Under the pieces are notes generated by a model that did no database searches, had not been told where the DNA came from, and was given only the letters and a program-made list of their open reading frames with translations. The position numbers were made by a program, and so were the translations under genes. Positions 10,513-22,330 of a DNA stretch of 64,000 nt are shown one piece after another. The stretch is from Lathyrus oleraceus (Eukaryota > Streptophyta > Magnoliopsida > Fabales > Fabaceae). Numbering within the stretch: the stretch's first letter is position 1; each line of letters opens with the position of its first letter. The stretch covers positions 419,531,819 to 419,595,818 of the forward strand of contig NC_066584.1 in the NCBI RefSeq assembly GCF_024323335.1. The letters run 5' to 3'.

Positions 10513-11998
10513 TGTAGGTGTTTAATTGGCTGCATTGTATGGTGAAACACTAGCTGGATTCTAATGTCTTGACTGATGTCATGACATGCTGTGGAGGTGT
10601 TTGTTTGACTGCATTGTATGTTAGAATATCTAGCTGTACTCTAATGTGTTGGCTGATGTCATGACATACTTGAGTAGTATACTGCAGGATTAGCTAATAC
10701 AGGATTTATTGAATGTCAAACTGGATGTTATGACATTCATCCCTGTCAGCAGATACTGAGGAATAGAACAGGTTGTGTTCTGTTAGAACTCAGTATTTAT
10801 TTTCAGTCTGGTTATCAAGGAAATACCAGACCTGGCATAAGGCCTACTGTCTGAATGTCAAACTGGATGTTATGACATTCATCATTGACAGCATATACTG
10901 AACAATAAGCAGAGTGGTTTTTTGCTACACTTCAGTATGTATCTCAGTCTGTTCTTCAGGAGGAAAACAGACCTGACATAAGGCTAATTGTGTAAATGTC
11001 AAATTGGATGCCTTGACATTTATTTATGTACGCTGATACTGAGGTATGGATAAATTGGTCCTGTACAGTTCAGCAAATTTGTATAGTCTGTTTTCAGGAA
11101 AAACAGACTTAGCATATGGTCCTTGTTTTGGATGTCAAACTGAATGTTGTAACATTCATTCCTGACAGCATATGCTATATTGTAGGTTGTTTAGTTTTTC
11201 TGTTTCAACATTTTTCTCAGGCTATTCTTCAGGGATTCAACAGCTAAGAGAAAATCCAGGAAACCAACAACCAAGCTACATTTAATGAACCTAACAAATA
11301 GCCTATTTGTTAGTAACCTAGATGTGGAATTTAGGGGAACTCGCGTGACCTTAAATTCAGGAGAATACAAGTACAAGGCCCAAGTGCTGCAATATAAAAG
11401 GAAGTCATTCCTTCATTCAGAACTGGGGATTTTTAGGCGTGAAGATTTAGTGTGTCCATCATACTTCACTGCTGTATTTTTGTGAGTCTTGTATTAGACA
11501 TATCTTGTAAGCCAAGCTATTATCATATAGATGATTGCATTGGTATAGGGTGTTCATTGAGTTGTAAGTGTAGTGTCACTCTAAGCTTTTAAGCGTGAGT
11601 GCTGTGTATCTTGATTAAAGCTGTTAAGCACAATCAAGAGTTGTTTGAAGTGTGACTTCATAATTGTCTTTAATATTGATTAAAGGTAGTAATCACTGAG
11701 GTGATTGAGGGGGAGTGAGTAGGAACTCTGATCTTAGTGTAAGATTGAAATTGCATTGGGTAGGTATTAAGTGATAGGGTTAAACAGTTGGTTTAAGGTC
11801 TGAATTAATACTACTAATAGTGGATTTCCTCCCTGGCTTGGTAGCCCCCAGACGTAGGTCATGTTGGACTGAACTGGTTAAACAATTACTTGTGTTATTT
11901 ACTGCACTTACTTTTAAGTTTTGCATAATTCTTGTCTGTGCAGAATTGGATGTCATAACAACCCGTGTGACATCGAAAGTCTGATAACTAGAATTTCA
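10513..11998 (+). repeat. Element A 3' LTR
   Basis: 1486 bp, colinear with 3505-4990 and about 98.5% identical by eye. The TATA box is at 11393-11399. The U5 part 11818-11845 forms an inverted repeat with the flanking B LTR sequence 11999-12026 (27 of 28 positions). Confidence 0.95.
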
Positions 11999-12003
11999 GC
12001 TAC
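11999..12003. repeat. Target-site duplication of element A, right copy (GCTAC)
   Basis: Matches 3500-3504. Confidence 0.93.
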
Positions 12004-12209
12004 CAAGCCAGGAAGGAAATCCACTAAACAGAATTAGTTCAAAGACTCTCAGTAAACAACTTCGAGTTACAGTCTTTTCACCTAATCTCTACCCGTGCGA
12101 CTTCTATCTAAGAACTCTTAGATATGAGATCCTACTCACTCCCCCTCAATCACAGTAGTGATGTAAAAACAAATATTACAATGAAAGAAGACACTCTTCA
12201 AGAACACAT

Positions 12210-12288
12210 ACTTGATCTTGCTTAAAAGCTTCAACCAAGTAAACACACACTTGATCTTGCTTAAAAGATTCAACCAAGTAAACACACA
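12210..12288. repeat. 39-bp tandem duplication in element B LTR
   Basis: Two adjacent units starting at 12210 and 12249, each beginning ACTTGATCTTGCTTAAAAG, nearly identical. Confidence 0.85.
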
Positions 12289-12464
12289 CTCATGCTTCAA
12301 AGCTTAGAGTGGACAAATTACAACTCAAAAGTCAGTCCAATTCAATCATCTATGGATGAATGAATGGCTCACAATACACACGACCACACAAGACTAAAAC
12401 CCTTATTCTCTCTCAATATTTCATTCGTTATTTCTTGTGTGTTAAAACCAGGTTTTCCATGCCC

Positions 12465-12473
12465 TTTTTATAG
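12465..12473 (-). promoter_or_regulatory. TATA box of element B 5' LTR
   Basis: On the minus strand it reads CTATAAAAA. It lies about 465 bp inside the LTR from its outer end, a reasonable U3/R position. Element A now interrupts the transcript path downstream. Confidence 0.6.
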
Positions 12474-12937
12474 AAGTGTTTGGCTAGGCTTGGACATCAA
12501 AAAACCCTAAAACTATTTTCCATCCGCATCTTCTTATGACAGCTGATTATATCTTGTTGGAAAATAATTCAATCTGGTTTTAATTACTGGTTGAATGGCG
12601 CGTTCAATCATCACATCGATCACATAGAGATTAGAATAAAAAGCATAACCACACAATACATAACATTCATACTGAATGTTATGTATACAGATGTCTTGAC
12701 ATCGGGTCTGACATCTCAGCAAAATCCTGCACATCCACATTTTAAACACCCTGCAGAATCCTGTTATCTTATGTCAAGACAACACATGTGACAACTTGTG
12801 AACACTCTAGGTTTTACTAAAATTGATGCCAGCACATAGAACCAACAAGAATGTCAAGCTAGCAAGATGGTTCATGGTGCTTGATCAGAGGAAATCAACT
12901 GGTCAAAACTGGGGTTCCCTAGACCCTATCTCCTACA

Positions 12938-15900
12938 ATATTTTTTCATATGAAAATGATTCCAAGAGACAAGTTACTCTAAATTACATTACAAACAACT
13001 TGAATGTTGAGGTCAAGAGCTAGGTTTGCTTGGAAAGTCATTTGTTATGGTGAATGATTATAGGTCATTTAGTCTAAACCCTAGTTCTTAGGTCAACTTC
13101 CCAAGACCATAACTTGCTCATTTTTTCTGAGATGAAAGCCATTAAAGTTGCATGATCAATTCAAAGATGTCTACTTCAACTTTTATGTTTAGAGGATGTT
13201 CAAATTCAACTTGCAAATGCATGTGCCAAGAGGAAACATTATAGGTCATTTTGGGCCAATGCCATTGAACAAGTGATTTTCCTCAACTTTTAAAATGCAT
13301 AACTTCTTCATGGTGAATCCAAATAAGGTGAAATTTGTGACCAAATTCAAGGTATTTGAAAGAGCTACAACTTTTATGAAGGAACGTTTCTCATTTGAGG
13401 TAAATAGAAAAGGTTATTCAAGGTGGAAGAAGTGAACATATGGCTTGGTACTTAGAATTATTTTTGATATGTTTGATTTTCCAAACTTCCACCTCAAAAT
13501 TCATCATGATCCAAGCTTAAAATTAGAAAGTGTTCAACATGAAAGTTGTTCCTCTTGATCGAACCTTTCCAAAAAGTCCAAAATCATCTCATTTGGACAA
13601 ATTATGATGCACTTACGCTTGGGTTAAAGTTGGAGGACCATTTGGATAGTTTCAAGTTCCACTTTTCATACACGAATGCATGGCTTGACAACATGATTTC
13701 AGTATGGCTTACACTCAATTTTGGAGCTAGGTGCATCACTTGGTGGGCCTGTCACACGCCCATGCAAGCTTGAAAGAGAGATTTTCAAACTTTTGCCAAA
13801 AATGGAAGTGTGCAATTATCAATCTCATGGTCTATAAATAGGATCTGTCTTGCTCAGAAATAAGGACCTCATGCCTAAGCTTTGATTCAGCAACCCCTAA
13901 CCCTCACCATTAAAGTATAAGCTTGAAGATTTTCTTTGAAAATCGAGTTTCAAATCTCCAACTGTTTTGAGATTGAAACTCCAAGAGTCCATCCCTTTCC
14001 TTGATCCATTTCCATCCCATCAAGCATCTGAAGCGAGGCCAGGCATAATTGAAAGCAAGATCGTGCCAATTTGAAGCTCCATTGAAGGTGAATTTTTAGA
14101 ATTTCCATCTTTTCGATTCTCACTCAATTCTCCACTATTCTTGTCTGAAGTCCTACCAATGCAGGAAATAAGGTTGAGTTGCTTTGAGGTCAAATCGAAG
14201 CAACTCAGTTCATGATCCTTAAAATTCAAATCCCTGTATCTTTTTATATACTTGGAATTGGACAAAATTGAGGCCATATTCGAGCTCCTGAGCATTTTTA
14301 CTTCAAAATAGTGTACTCATTTTTCATTTTTATTTGAGTTTTGGTTGGACTAGTCCGTTGACCCTCACCGGAGAAGATGACCGGAGCTAGGGCTCCGGTG
14401 GTGCGCTGGATCAATCCAGGCCATCTGATCTGAGTCTCAAGATCTAATCTCACGCATCCATTGTGATTACCACGCGTATGGAACATTTGACTCAAGACCA
14501 CATGGAACGCGCGTTTTGGACCATTTGATCTGCCACCTCAATTAATGAGGGAGATCAGATAGTCCACGTATTTTTGATTTTTTGATTTTTTATTTTTATT
14601 GCTTTATTTTCATTAATTCATATCAATTTCATTATTGATCCAAAAAATATGGGACTTTCACCAAATATTTTCAAATATTTTCCTCTTCCATTTTCTGAAC
14701 TAAAATTATTTTTTGGATCAATATTGATATTTTTCATGAATTAATTGTTTATGTGCATATTTTTAATTGTTTAAAAATGTTTTTGACTTTCCAAAAATTA
14801 TGATTTTTTTGTCCAAGGTCCTTTGACCTTCATTGACCTAGGATAAATCTCTTGGCCATTTATTTGGTGTTTTGAAAAGATTTTAGGATTTTGATCAAAC
14901 ATAATTTAATTTAATGCATTTTTAATTGATTTTTCATTGTTTAATTGTGAATAAATTGTGTTGAGCTATTTTTATTGACTTGTGAAGTTTGACTATTGTG
15001 TTTGGGCCTTGGTCAAGGTTGATTTGACTTTTGTTGGATTAAAATCATTGGATTTAGGGGATTGATGAAATGTATATTTCATCTCCAAAAATGAATGAAT
15101 AATTTTAATTTGATAAAATTCCTTCCATGATCAATTTGTGTTTATCTCATTTCCCCTCCCTCTTCATCTTCAATCCCATTCTATCCTATCCATTCCATTG
15201 ACCAATGATATCTCTATATCCTAAGGCTAGTTGGTTCATAAACCAATACAAGTATAGATGAGATTAGGTCCATCCTTTTGTCATTTTCTTTTTAAGTGTG
15301 GTATGTTTTATGAGTGTGGTTCATTATACCATATCTCTAATATGCATTAACACAAAAAATTCTATTGCCCGACCTCAGATAGTTGTGACTTCTACATAAG
15401 TCCAATTACGATTGCTTAACATAACGCTAAATTTTGACCCAAAAGGCATAGCATTCTAGTAAGTGGGATTGTAAGTCTCCCCCCTTTCATGGTATTGTAT
15501 GGAAAATTGGCCTTTTTTCCTTCCTTTGGAAGATGTCTTGGTTCAAGGATCCATGCTTGTGAATAGAGGGTTGAGTGTTCTCCAAAGAATGACTTAATCA
15601 ATTGAAAAGCAAAAACAATAATAACATCTAGTCAACTAACATTTGACTAACCTTTATTCTATTTGCTTTTAATTTCAAGTAATTTACTTTATTACATTTA
15701 GAATTCAAGTAATTTATCATTTTTCCATTTACATATCATTTAACTTGTTTATGTTTATGCCATTTTCCTTTGCTCATTTGAGCCATATATTGTGATTGTA
15801 TATATTTTTTTTGTGTATCTTGTTTGTGTTTGTGGTCTTAGGACCCCCCAAAATACCTAATAACAACAAAAAAACCTAAAAAATATTTGTGGGGACTGTT

Positions 15901-17052
15901 GGATTTGATCTGAGCTTTGGACTTCGAATTAGGAAACATTCCCTATGCAAAAGGACTTGGCCAATGCCAACTTTTTCTGAAACCAAGTTTGAGCTTTCAT
16001 CTGATGCAAGTATTGGGATCCACTTGAGTTCATCTGCTACATGGTCTTGATGCAAGTGTTACTTTGAACCTGTGCCTAATGCCTTATTATGAGCCATTCA
16101 AGGAGTATGTCATCTGATTCATGGGAGATTAAGAAGAAGACTATGAAGTTGCTAGCTTGGATGCCTTGCTCTTCATCTTGCTATCTGTGTAATGATATTT
16201 CCTTTCTCTTCATCTTGCTATTTGTGTAATGATATTGCTTGATTCCAAAGTCAAAAGGAAAAGTGGGTTTCTATATGACACTCTTGTCTATTGGATTGCA
16301 TTCAACTGGTCAGATCTTTTCAACTCTTAACTTTTACATTTTTGCTTAGGATTAGTCTCTTCATCTCCTCCCATTTCTTAAATTTCAAATCTCTCCCCCC
16401 TTTCGAAATCTTCTTTGCTTGTGATTTCTAAACTTTGACTTTATTGCAAATTAGAAACTTTGGCCTTATGCCATTGCATTTTTAAACTTCTTTTCTTAAT
16501 TCGAACTTGTAAATGAACTTAACTATACTTGACTTAAAATTTTAAAAAAAGACAAAAAGAAGTAATACTCATTCAAACTCTTTTAGGCTCTTTGTGCCTC
16601 TCTTAAACTTAAATTTTTGTTAAAAACAATTCACTCACTTTGAAATTGATACCACGAACTACGAGGTTTTAATCCCTCATTTTTTATGTTGGTACGTAGG
16701 CAAAAGTCCGAAGGTCTTGTCAAACACAAAAATATAATCAATGAATTCTTTTCTCATCCCCACACTCTATTTTTCTCAAACATCTTTTATACCAAAAACA
16801 CATACACACATAAAAAAGGGCTCCCTAGGAGTACCTAGAACACTTTGGGTGCTAACACCTTCCCTCTATGTAACCAACCCCCTTACCTGTAATCTCTGAC
16901 ATTTTATTAGTTTTGATTTGAAAACTTCTTATCTTTGGGTTTTGTTCGTACTTCTCCCTTTTCCTTTAGAAACAATAAAAGCGCGGTGGAAACTCTGGTT
17001 AAATTGACGTTAAGTTTATCCATAGCTTAATGGTCATGAATTTATCGCTACA
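12938..17052 (+). repeat. Ogre/Tat-type LTR (element G), left end lost or beyond element B
   Basis: About 4.1 kb of non-coding sequence with the look of a legume Ogre LTR. There is a U3 of short pyrimidine-rich phrases, a TATA box at 13833-13840 followed by a CCCTAACCCT-type start, a long R/U5, and a terminal part (GGTGCTAACACCTTCCCTC, then CAATCTC-like phrases) that parallels the end of element E's LTR. It ends in CGCTACA at 17052. No primer site follows: after GAAAT the sequence changes. Either this is a solo LTR or its internal region has been deleted. No gene is seen; all open frames are short. Confidence 0.65.
13833..13840 (+). promoter_or_regulatory. TATA box of Ogre-type LTR G
   Basis: TATAAATA in the context GGTCTATAAATAGG. 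Confidence 0.6.
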
Positions 17053-19902
17053 GAAATTTGCACCTCCTATTGTACCAAGTGTTAGAGGCTCAAAAGTCAT
17101 CAGTACATTGCCAAGTCATCCGGGGCCCATGAAAGTCAACTGAAAGTCAACTGAGGGTTATGAGGTGGAGAAATGGTTTGAGACACTTCATTCATGTCCG
17201 AAAGAGGTTTATTCATCATGTCAAACATCTACCTTGAAGATTTTGAAGCCAGATCAAAAATTTCCCAAAATGGAAAGTGACCTGTAATTTCAAGTTTCCA
17301 AAAATGGCAAGTTTTTGGACCACTTTCAACTTGACTTTACAACATTAAAGAAGCTTCAAATGAAATTTTGTCTAACATGAAAGTTGAAGATCTTTCTCTC
17401 CCATTTCCAAAAAGTCCAAGATCATGAGCATCTGATGAATGGTTGAGGAGTTATGGCCAAATGATTGCAAAGTGTGCATGGAACTTCCAAGAGCCATAAC
17501 TTTTGATCCAAAGCTCCAATTTGAGTGCCTCTTTTTGCATTATGCTCCTTATGACTCATATTTTCCAAATCCAACATTGCATTGCATGAAATTTAATCAT
17601 ATAATCATTTGTCCATGCATGTTCATTTTGGAGGGAAAATGCCAAATTCAAATTTGGTGCATCATACATGTTTAATTCCAATTCCAACATGTGCATGAGA
17701 TGATTTTAAGTGATTTTGAGCATGCACATGGTACTGTTCACGTTCATATTGCCATGCATAGGGTGAATTTTCCAATTGTGCATAACACCTCATTTTTCAT
17801 TAAAATTTCATTAGCCAATGCCTAATCATGATTACAGCATAATTAACACAGCATATAAAAGCTTAATTGTAACTGTTTTGCTCATTCTAACACATTCTAG
17901 ATCTAGATTTGAGTTTTCCCTCCATTTTTGCTCTCAATTGAATCTTCAATTTTCTTCACATAAGCCATTGATTTTATTGCATATTCGTGTTCATTGAGCT
18001 TCATTGAGTATGGATCAAGCATTTGATTGAAGGTTTTGGTGGAGAATCAAGCTGTGCAAGTACATGAAGGTGAACATGGAAGCTTTGAATTGATCAAGAT
18101 CCAAGTCATTTCAAGGGAGATTTCGTGCACAAAGCTTCATAACATCAATATAGGAGTGAATATGGAGATTGCTAGCCTTTGAATCCACTGTTTTCCTCCA
18201 CTACTCTCCAAGAAGGTTGGAAATCGAACCTCTTAATTCTTGATTTTATGCACATAATGTTGTAGATCTTTCCATGCTGATCATTCTGATATAAAATTCG
18301 TTAAAAATGGTGGAATATTGAGTGAGATATGAATGTTTAAAGTTTGATGCATGATAATGTTTTCATTCGATTCTCAAGATTCATTGAGTTATAGGCTTAG
18401 CAAATGCTCGATCCGTGTTCCTCATGAAATAAGCTTTCCAATGGTGTAAGCTACACAAAATTCTGCAAAAAAATGTATGACGTTCATGAAGCCTCGCCGG
18501 ACTTAAGGAAGAAGACGGTGGAAACCACCGGCCTGGTTCGCGCTTAGGGCTTGCTACAGTAAGCGCCCATAACATCTATGTTCAGCGTTCGATTCTTGCT
18601 GGAGACGTTTTGAAAATTCATTTCTGTTTTCCTTGCCTTGGCCAAAACGGCAGCGTTCCATGTTAGCGCCTGCAACCCCCTTCGATCCCTGGCCACAACA
18701 TTTGTGTTTTATTTTTCCTGAGCGCCTCTATTTTCTTCATACATGGTTCGATCCTTGCTGAAGGCACTTTGGCTGATTTTCCATGTTTCAATATTATTTT
18801 CCAATTATTTCACATTTACTTCATTTTATTCATCCAACTTCAAAAAATCATAGAAAATTGAAAACAAATCCAAATTAATCCATTCTTTTTTCCACATGAT
18901 CATGTGAATGTCTATTATTTTGTGGCATTTATTTCATAATTTTTTACATTGCTGGAATTTGAAATATGCTTGATTGTTTGAATGTGATGCAAAATGTGAC
19001 ATGTTATACCAATTCTTTTGTGAAATGCTCAATAATTGTCCAATTGCCATGAAATTTAATATGCTGATTCCTAACATGTTGCATGATTTATGAGGCTTGG
19101 TTGTGCATTTTTAGCATTTTTCATCTCTGTTTTGGACACATGAATGTAGGGTGTGACAATGTGTGTCACACATTTTGATGTTGATCTTGTTCATTTTCAT
19201 TCCTAGGTCAATTGAGCTTTTCTGATTCCAAATTTTTGCATGATGCTTGTGTTTAACATGTTGTGTGCACATAAACATTTCCATGGTTATTTGATTCATT
19301 TCTGTTTTAATATGGAATTTCTACTCTTAGTGTCCAATTGTGTGCTTTGTAATTGCCTTTGCCTTAGCATGACCATTAGATGGATTTGCCTTAGGATTTG
19401 AGTTTGGTCCTTTTTAGGACATGTTCTTACTTGAATAAATGTGCTTCATGTTGAATATTGGTTGCTGTTTTGACTTTTTGCTTTGCCTTTGACCCTAGTC
19501 TTGGACTAGTGGTTTGTACTCATATTCTGAGCTTTGTATTTCAGGTTCAAGCTTAGCTCTAGTGGTTGATGCAATCTTATGACTTGAGATGCAAATTTGC
19601 TTTGCTACACTAACCTTTGTTGTGTTGTAGGTCCCTTGGTGATGAACTCACTTGAGTTGTTGACTTGCCTTGTGTGTATATTGGTTGTAACACTGTTGAC
19701 TATCTGTCTGATTTGTCTGAATGTGAATATTGACTGGTTTGACTTTCTTACAGGTACTTTATCCGCTTTAGCTCATTGCATGAGCTTTGCTTCGCTTGTG
19801 GTTGGCATACCACCTAGGTAATCATTCTCTAACTCCATGTAGTCTGGAAGCCCTGTCGTTTCTTTTGGCAGACATTTGGCTGAAGTCCTCCTTAAGAGGC
19901 AA
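17053..19902 (+). repeat. Ogre-type LTR sequence upstream of the 1621-bp repeat; no gene
   Basis: About 2.85 kb with the same composition and phrase types as LTR G, including a TATA box at 17854-17860 (GCATATAAAAGC). It runs without an obvious break into the direct repeat at 19903. It may be the U3/R part of element E's own 5' LTR, which would then be about 4.4 kb as is typical of Ogre, or the LTR of a host element into which E inserted. I cannot decide from sequence alone. There is no coding sequence. Confidence 0.55.
17854..17860 (+). promoter_or_regulatory. TATA box in Ogre-type LTR upstream of element E
   Basis: TATAAAA in the context CAGCATATAAAAGC. If this LTR belongs to E, this would be E's promoter. 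Confidence 0.5.
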
Positions 19903-21523
19903 TGACTGTGTTTGTTTACTTTTGTGCCATGTACTTCAAGTCCTCCTAAGTGAAGAGGCAATTGGCAGATAGAAGGGATTAGCAATCAATCCCCTGCTAT
20001 TCAGTTGAGTCTTTCATATTGCTCGCACTACGTGCTGATGCATTTGAACCTAACCCAAGATCATTGTATATAGAGTCGGTCAAGTGGAGTAGGGTCCCAC
20101 ATTCTGGACCCCCACGTTTTCATTGATTAAAGCTCACCCAGGCCCGGGTTAAGAGCTATGAGGTCTTACCCTCATTACCCTTCATCTGCTCACCCTGACG
20201 GTCAATGTCAGTGGTTAAGAGCCCTCAGATACCCTTCCAGTGCCGGCTTATTTGTCGAGGTTGATATGACCCCTTGACTAAAGCCTTACCCTTGATGTTT
20301 GAGCCCCCTTGTTGGTGTGGTTACTTCATGTTATGTTTTTGTGTGGTGTGATTGTATCCCCATAGGATTGCTAGACTTCGTATAGTCTCTCGTTTTCATG
20401 TCAATTAAGGTAGCACGGTTCCTTCGTCTAGGACTTCCTTTCTTGCGTGAGCTTTCCTAAAACACAAACAAACGTTATCTTCTCTTAAGAACACGTTGAC
20501 TCCTTCTACTACAGGTGAGTAAGTCTCCAAAGGTCGAGCATCCGGTAGATTGCGTAGTGACGTTGTTCATCTAAAAAACACCACAACAAATAGAAATAGT
20601 TTAGCCGAACTACGACAACTCTGATTCTCATGTTCAGATGAGATACGTAGGCACGAGATGCGATGTCTTGTCGAGTTTGATTGACGACTAACCTTTAATT
20701 CTTTTCTCTCTCCCTCGTTGCGATTGAGACCTTCCCTTTCTCTTGCCCTAGTTGCAATCGAGACCCTTCTGCTTTGTGTGTGTGTTTGGAGTCTGATGTA
20801 AGTCCAGCGATTGGCATTCGGTTTCCTGTTTGCGTTTCTTTGTTTGGAGTCTGATGTAAGCCCAGCGATTGGCCTTCGGTTTCCTGTTTCGTTTGTGTGT
20901 GTGTTTGGAGTCTGATGTAGGTCCATCCATTGGCCTTCGGTTTCCTGTGTTATTTTGTGGAGTTGGATGTAAGACCAGCGATTGGCATTCCGTTTCCAGT
21001 TGTGTGTTCACTCTGACGTCTCAGCATCTTCTTTCAGCGTTTTGTTTCGGCGTGCGTTAGCCGAGCTACGAGTGATCTGATTCTTCCTCTGGTTAGAGAA
21101 GATACGTATGCATAGGATGCGATGTCCTAGCGAGCACGTTTCCCATATCCCCGTACTACGTCGACTCTGATGTTTGTTTCTGACAAACTACGTAGGCCCA
21201 GGATGCGACATCCTGCCGAGTCCCCTTCCTCCGCTTCTTCCGTCTTTCCTGTGTTTCACTCCAGTTTTGTGCAGTTTTTGAGCAGTCTTTTTAGCAACCT
21301 TATTCTATTCTTTCGAGCGTGGATCCCGTCGAGTACGATGGACGTGAGGGGGTGCTAATACCTTCCCCTTGCGTAACCGACTCCCGATCCTAGCAATCTC
21401 TGGTCGTAAGACCATTCCTTTCCAGGTTTACTTCGAGCGTTTCCTTTCCCTCCTTTGGGATAAATAACGCACGATGGCGGCTCTGTGTCTTTTTCCCGCC
21501 GGTTGTTTTTCGCGTATGCGACA
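19903..21523 (+). repeat. Element E LTR, copy 1 (1621-bp direct repeat)
   Basis: Begins TGACTGTGTTTG and ends GCGACA, directly before the primer site. It matches 33344-34964 at about 98.8% by eye (roughly 20 mismatches). It contains four degenerate tandem units of about 58 bp (20783-21003). The open frames inside it are by-products of those units. Confidence 0.88.
20783..21003. repeat. Four tandem units of about 58 bp in element E LTR copy 1
   Basis: Units start near 20783, 20841, 20902 and 20956. Each contains TGGAGTCTGATGTAAG followed by a CCAGCGATTGGC-like core and GGTTTCCTGT; the fourth is more diverged. The same array is at 34224-34445 in the second copy. Confidence 0.8.
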
Positions 21524-21524
21524 G

Positions 21525-21543
21525 TTGGCGGCTCTGCTGGGGA
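21525..21543 (+). other. Element E primer-binding site
   Basis: TTGGCGGCTCTGCTGGGGA begins one base after the LTR end. It resembles the Ogre-type site (TGGCGACTCTGCTGGGGA), known to be complementary to a tRNA-Arg. Confidence 0.75.
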
Positions 21544-22330
21544 TTATAGAGAAGTTGACCTCTTGCTGGTCCATCTTCCCTAAGCGAGTCAATCCTAACG
21601 CTCTTTAGGATAGTTTTGGTTGCTTTTACTGCTTTATTTATTGCATTTTGTGATTATGCTGTGATTGTATATACTTGCATATATGTTTGCATGCATCATA
21701 TTATCATTATGCTGGATGTGTATCTGTTTCTCTGTGTGGTGGGAGTTTCAAGAGGTAAAAGGCCCAATACCCAGGCTATGAGTGAACTTTAGGACACCTA
21801 GGAATAGAGTGATTCATGGGAAGCGGGTGGTATGGCGCCACTTAGCGGAACATGGTATCACGAGCAGTTCAGATCCTGATGGGGTATTATCGTTGCATAC
21901 ATCTGGTGTGTATATGATGATATTCTTGGAAGGGTTGTTTATCCTGCGTTTCTCTTGACCTTACCCTGGCCTAGATGACACCCGTGAGTGGGGAGGGATT
22001 GAATCATTTACAGGTACAGATGGTGACTTGTTTTGTTGGTGACCGGGTCCTGTTGGTGACTTCTGTTTGGTCCTGTTGGTGACTTGGTTCTGAAGTATGG
22101 GTTCCAGATGACCTTGATCTGTGGTTTCCGGTTCCGAAGTCATGCCGAAGTTCTGAACCTGTGCCTCGTGATACACAGCCAACCAATCATGGTCTCATCA
22201 TTTGCATCATAGCATGTTTATATTCAAAAAACAATGCATAAAAAAAAGAACAAATACAAAAGAGAAAAAAGCTAACTCGCACATGCATATCATTTCTCAG
22301 GTTCATTCAGGAGTCTGTTCACTTCGAGAG
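21544..22330 (+). other. Element E leader between primer site and ORF1
   Basis: About 790 bp with no supported gene. It includes a short GT-rich repeat of GGTGACTT(C/G) phrases at about 22020-22085. An in-frame ATG at 22202 extends ORF1 upstream, but the family-like start is at 22331. Confidence 0.55.

Larger units (their letters stand above)
3505..11998 (+). mobile_element. Element A: complete SIRE/Maximus-type Ty1/copia retrotransposon
   Basis: An 8494-bp element with two 1486-bp LTRs (TGTAGGTG to GAATTTCA), a 5-bp target duplication, a tRNA-Met-like primer site, one long gag-pol frame and two AAAGGGGGAG polypurine tracts. By eye the LTRs differ at roughly 20-25 sites (about 1.5%). At a commonly used plant rate of 1.3e-8 per site per year, that points to insertion within about the last million years. 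It sits antisense inside the 5' LTR of element B. All gag-pol domains are present but four stop codons break the frame. It is a close sister of element C. Confidence 0.95.
12004..12937 (-). repeat. Element B 5' LTR, outer segment (U3, R and part of U5)
   Basis: The continuation of B's LTR beyond nested element A. Its outer end on the minus strand reads TGTAGGAGATAGGG, beginning at 12937. It contains a 39-bp tandem duplication (12210-12288) around ACTTGATCTTGCTTAAAAG and a minus-strand TATA box at 12465-12473. The sequence beyond 12937 is of a different, Ogre-LTR type, so B appears to have inserted into an older Ogre LTR. Confidence 0.8.

Noticed and set aside
12660..12692. Palindrome ATACATAACATTCATACTGAATGTTATGTAT as a terminator or hairpin gene
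   Set aside because: It is a long inverted repeat inside B's LTR, in keeping with the TGTCA/ATGTTATG motif style of this LTR family; no evidence for a microRNA gene or terminator.
13546..13773. Short open frames throughout the Ogre-type LTRs (e.g. 13546-13773, 17439-17675, 61127-61381)
   Set aside because: All are under 95 codons, have no domain, and lie in non-coding LTR sequence of AT-rich composition.
19898..19902. GGCAA as a target duplication of element E
   Set aside because: The bases after the second repeat are AGTGG, part of F's primer region, so there is no matching copy.
20783..21003. Regular repeats that could suggest a CRISPR array
   Set aside because: Units are about 58 bp, degenerate, contiguous and without unique spacers; they are duplicated with the LTR, and the sequence is plant nuclear.
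20567..21011. Minus-strand open frames of 87-119 codons in the E LTR (also 34136-34468)
   Set aside because: They are translations of the tandem 58-bp units, with repeating low-complexity peptides, and exist in both LTR copies.
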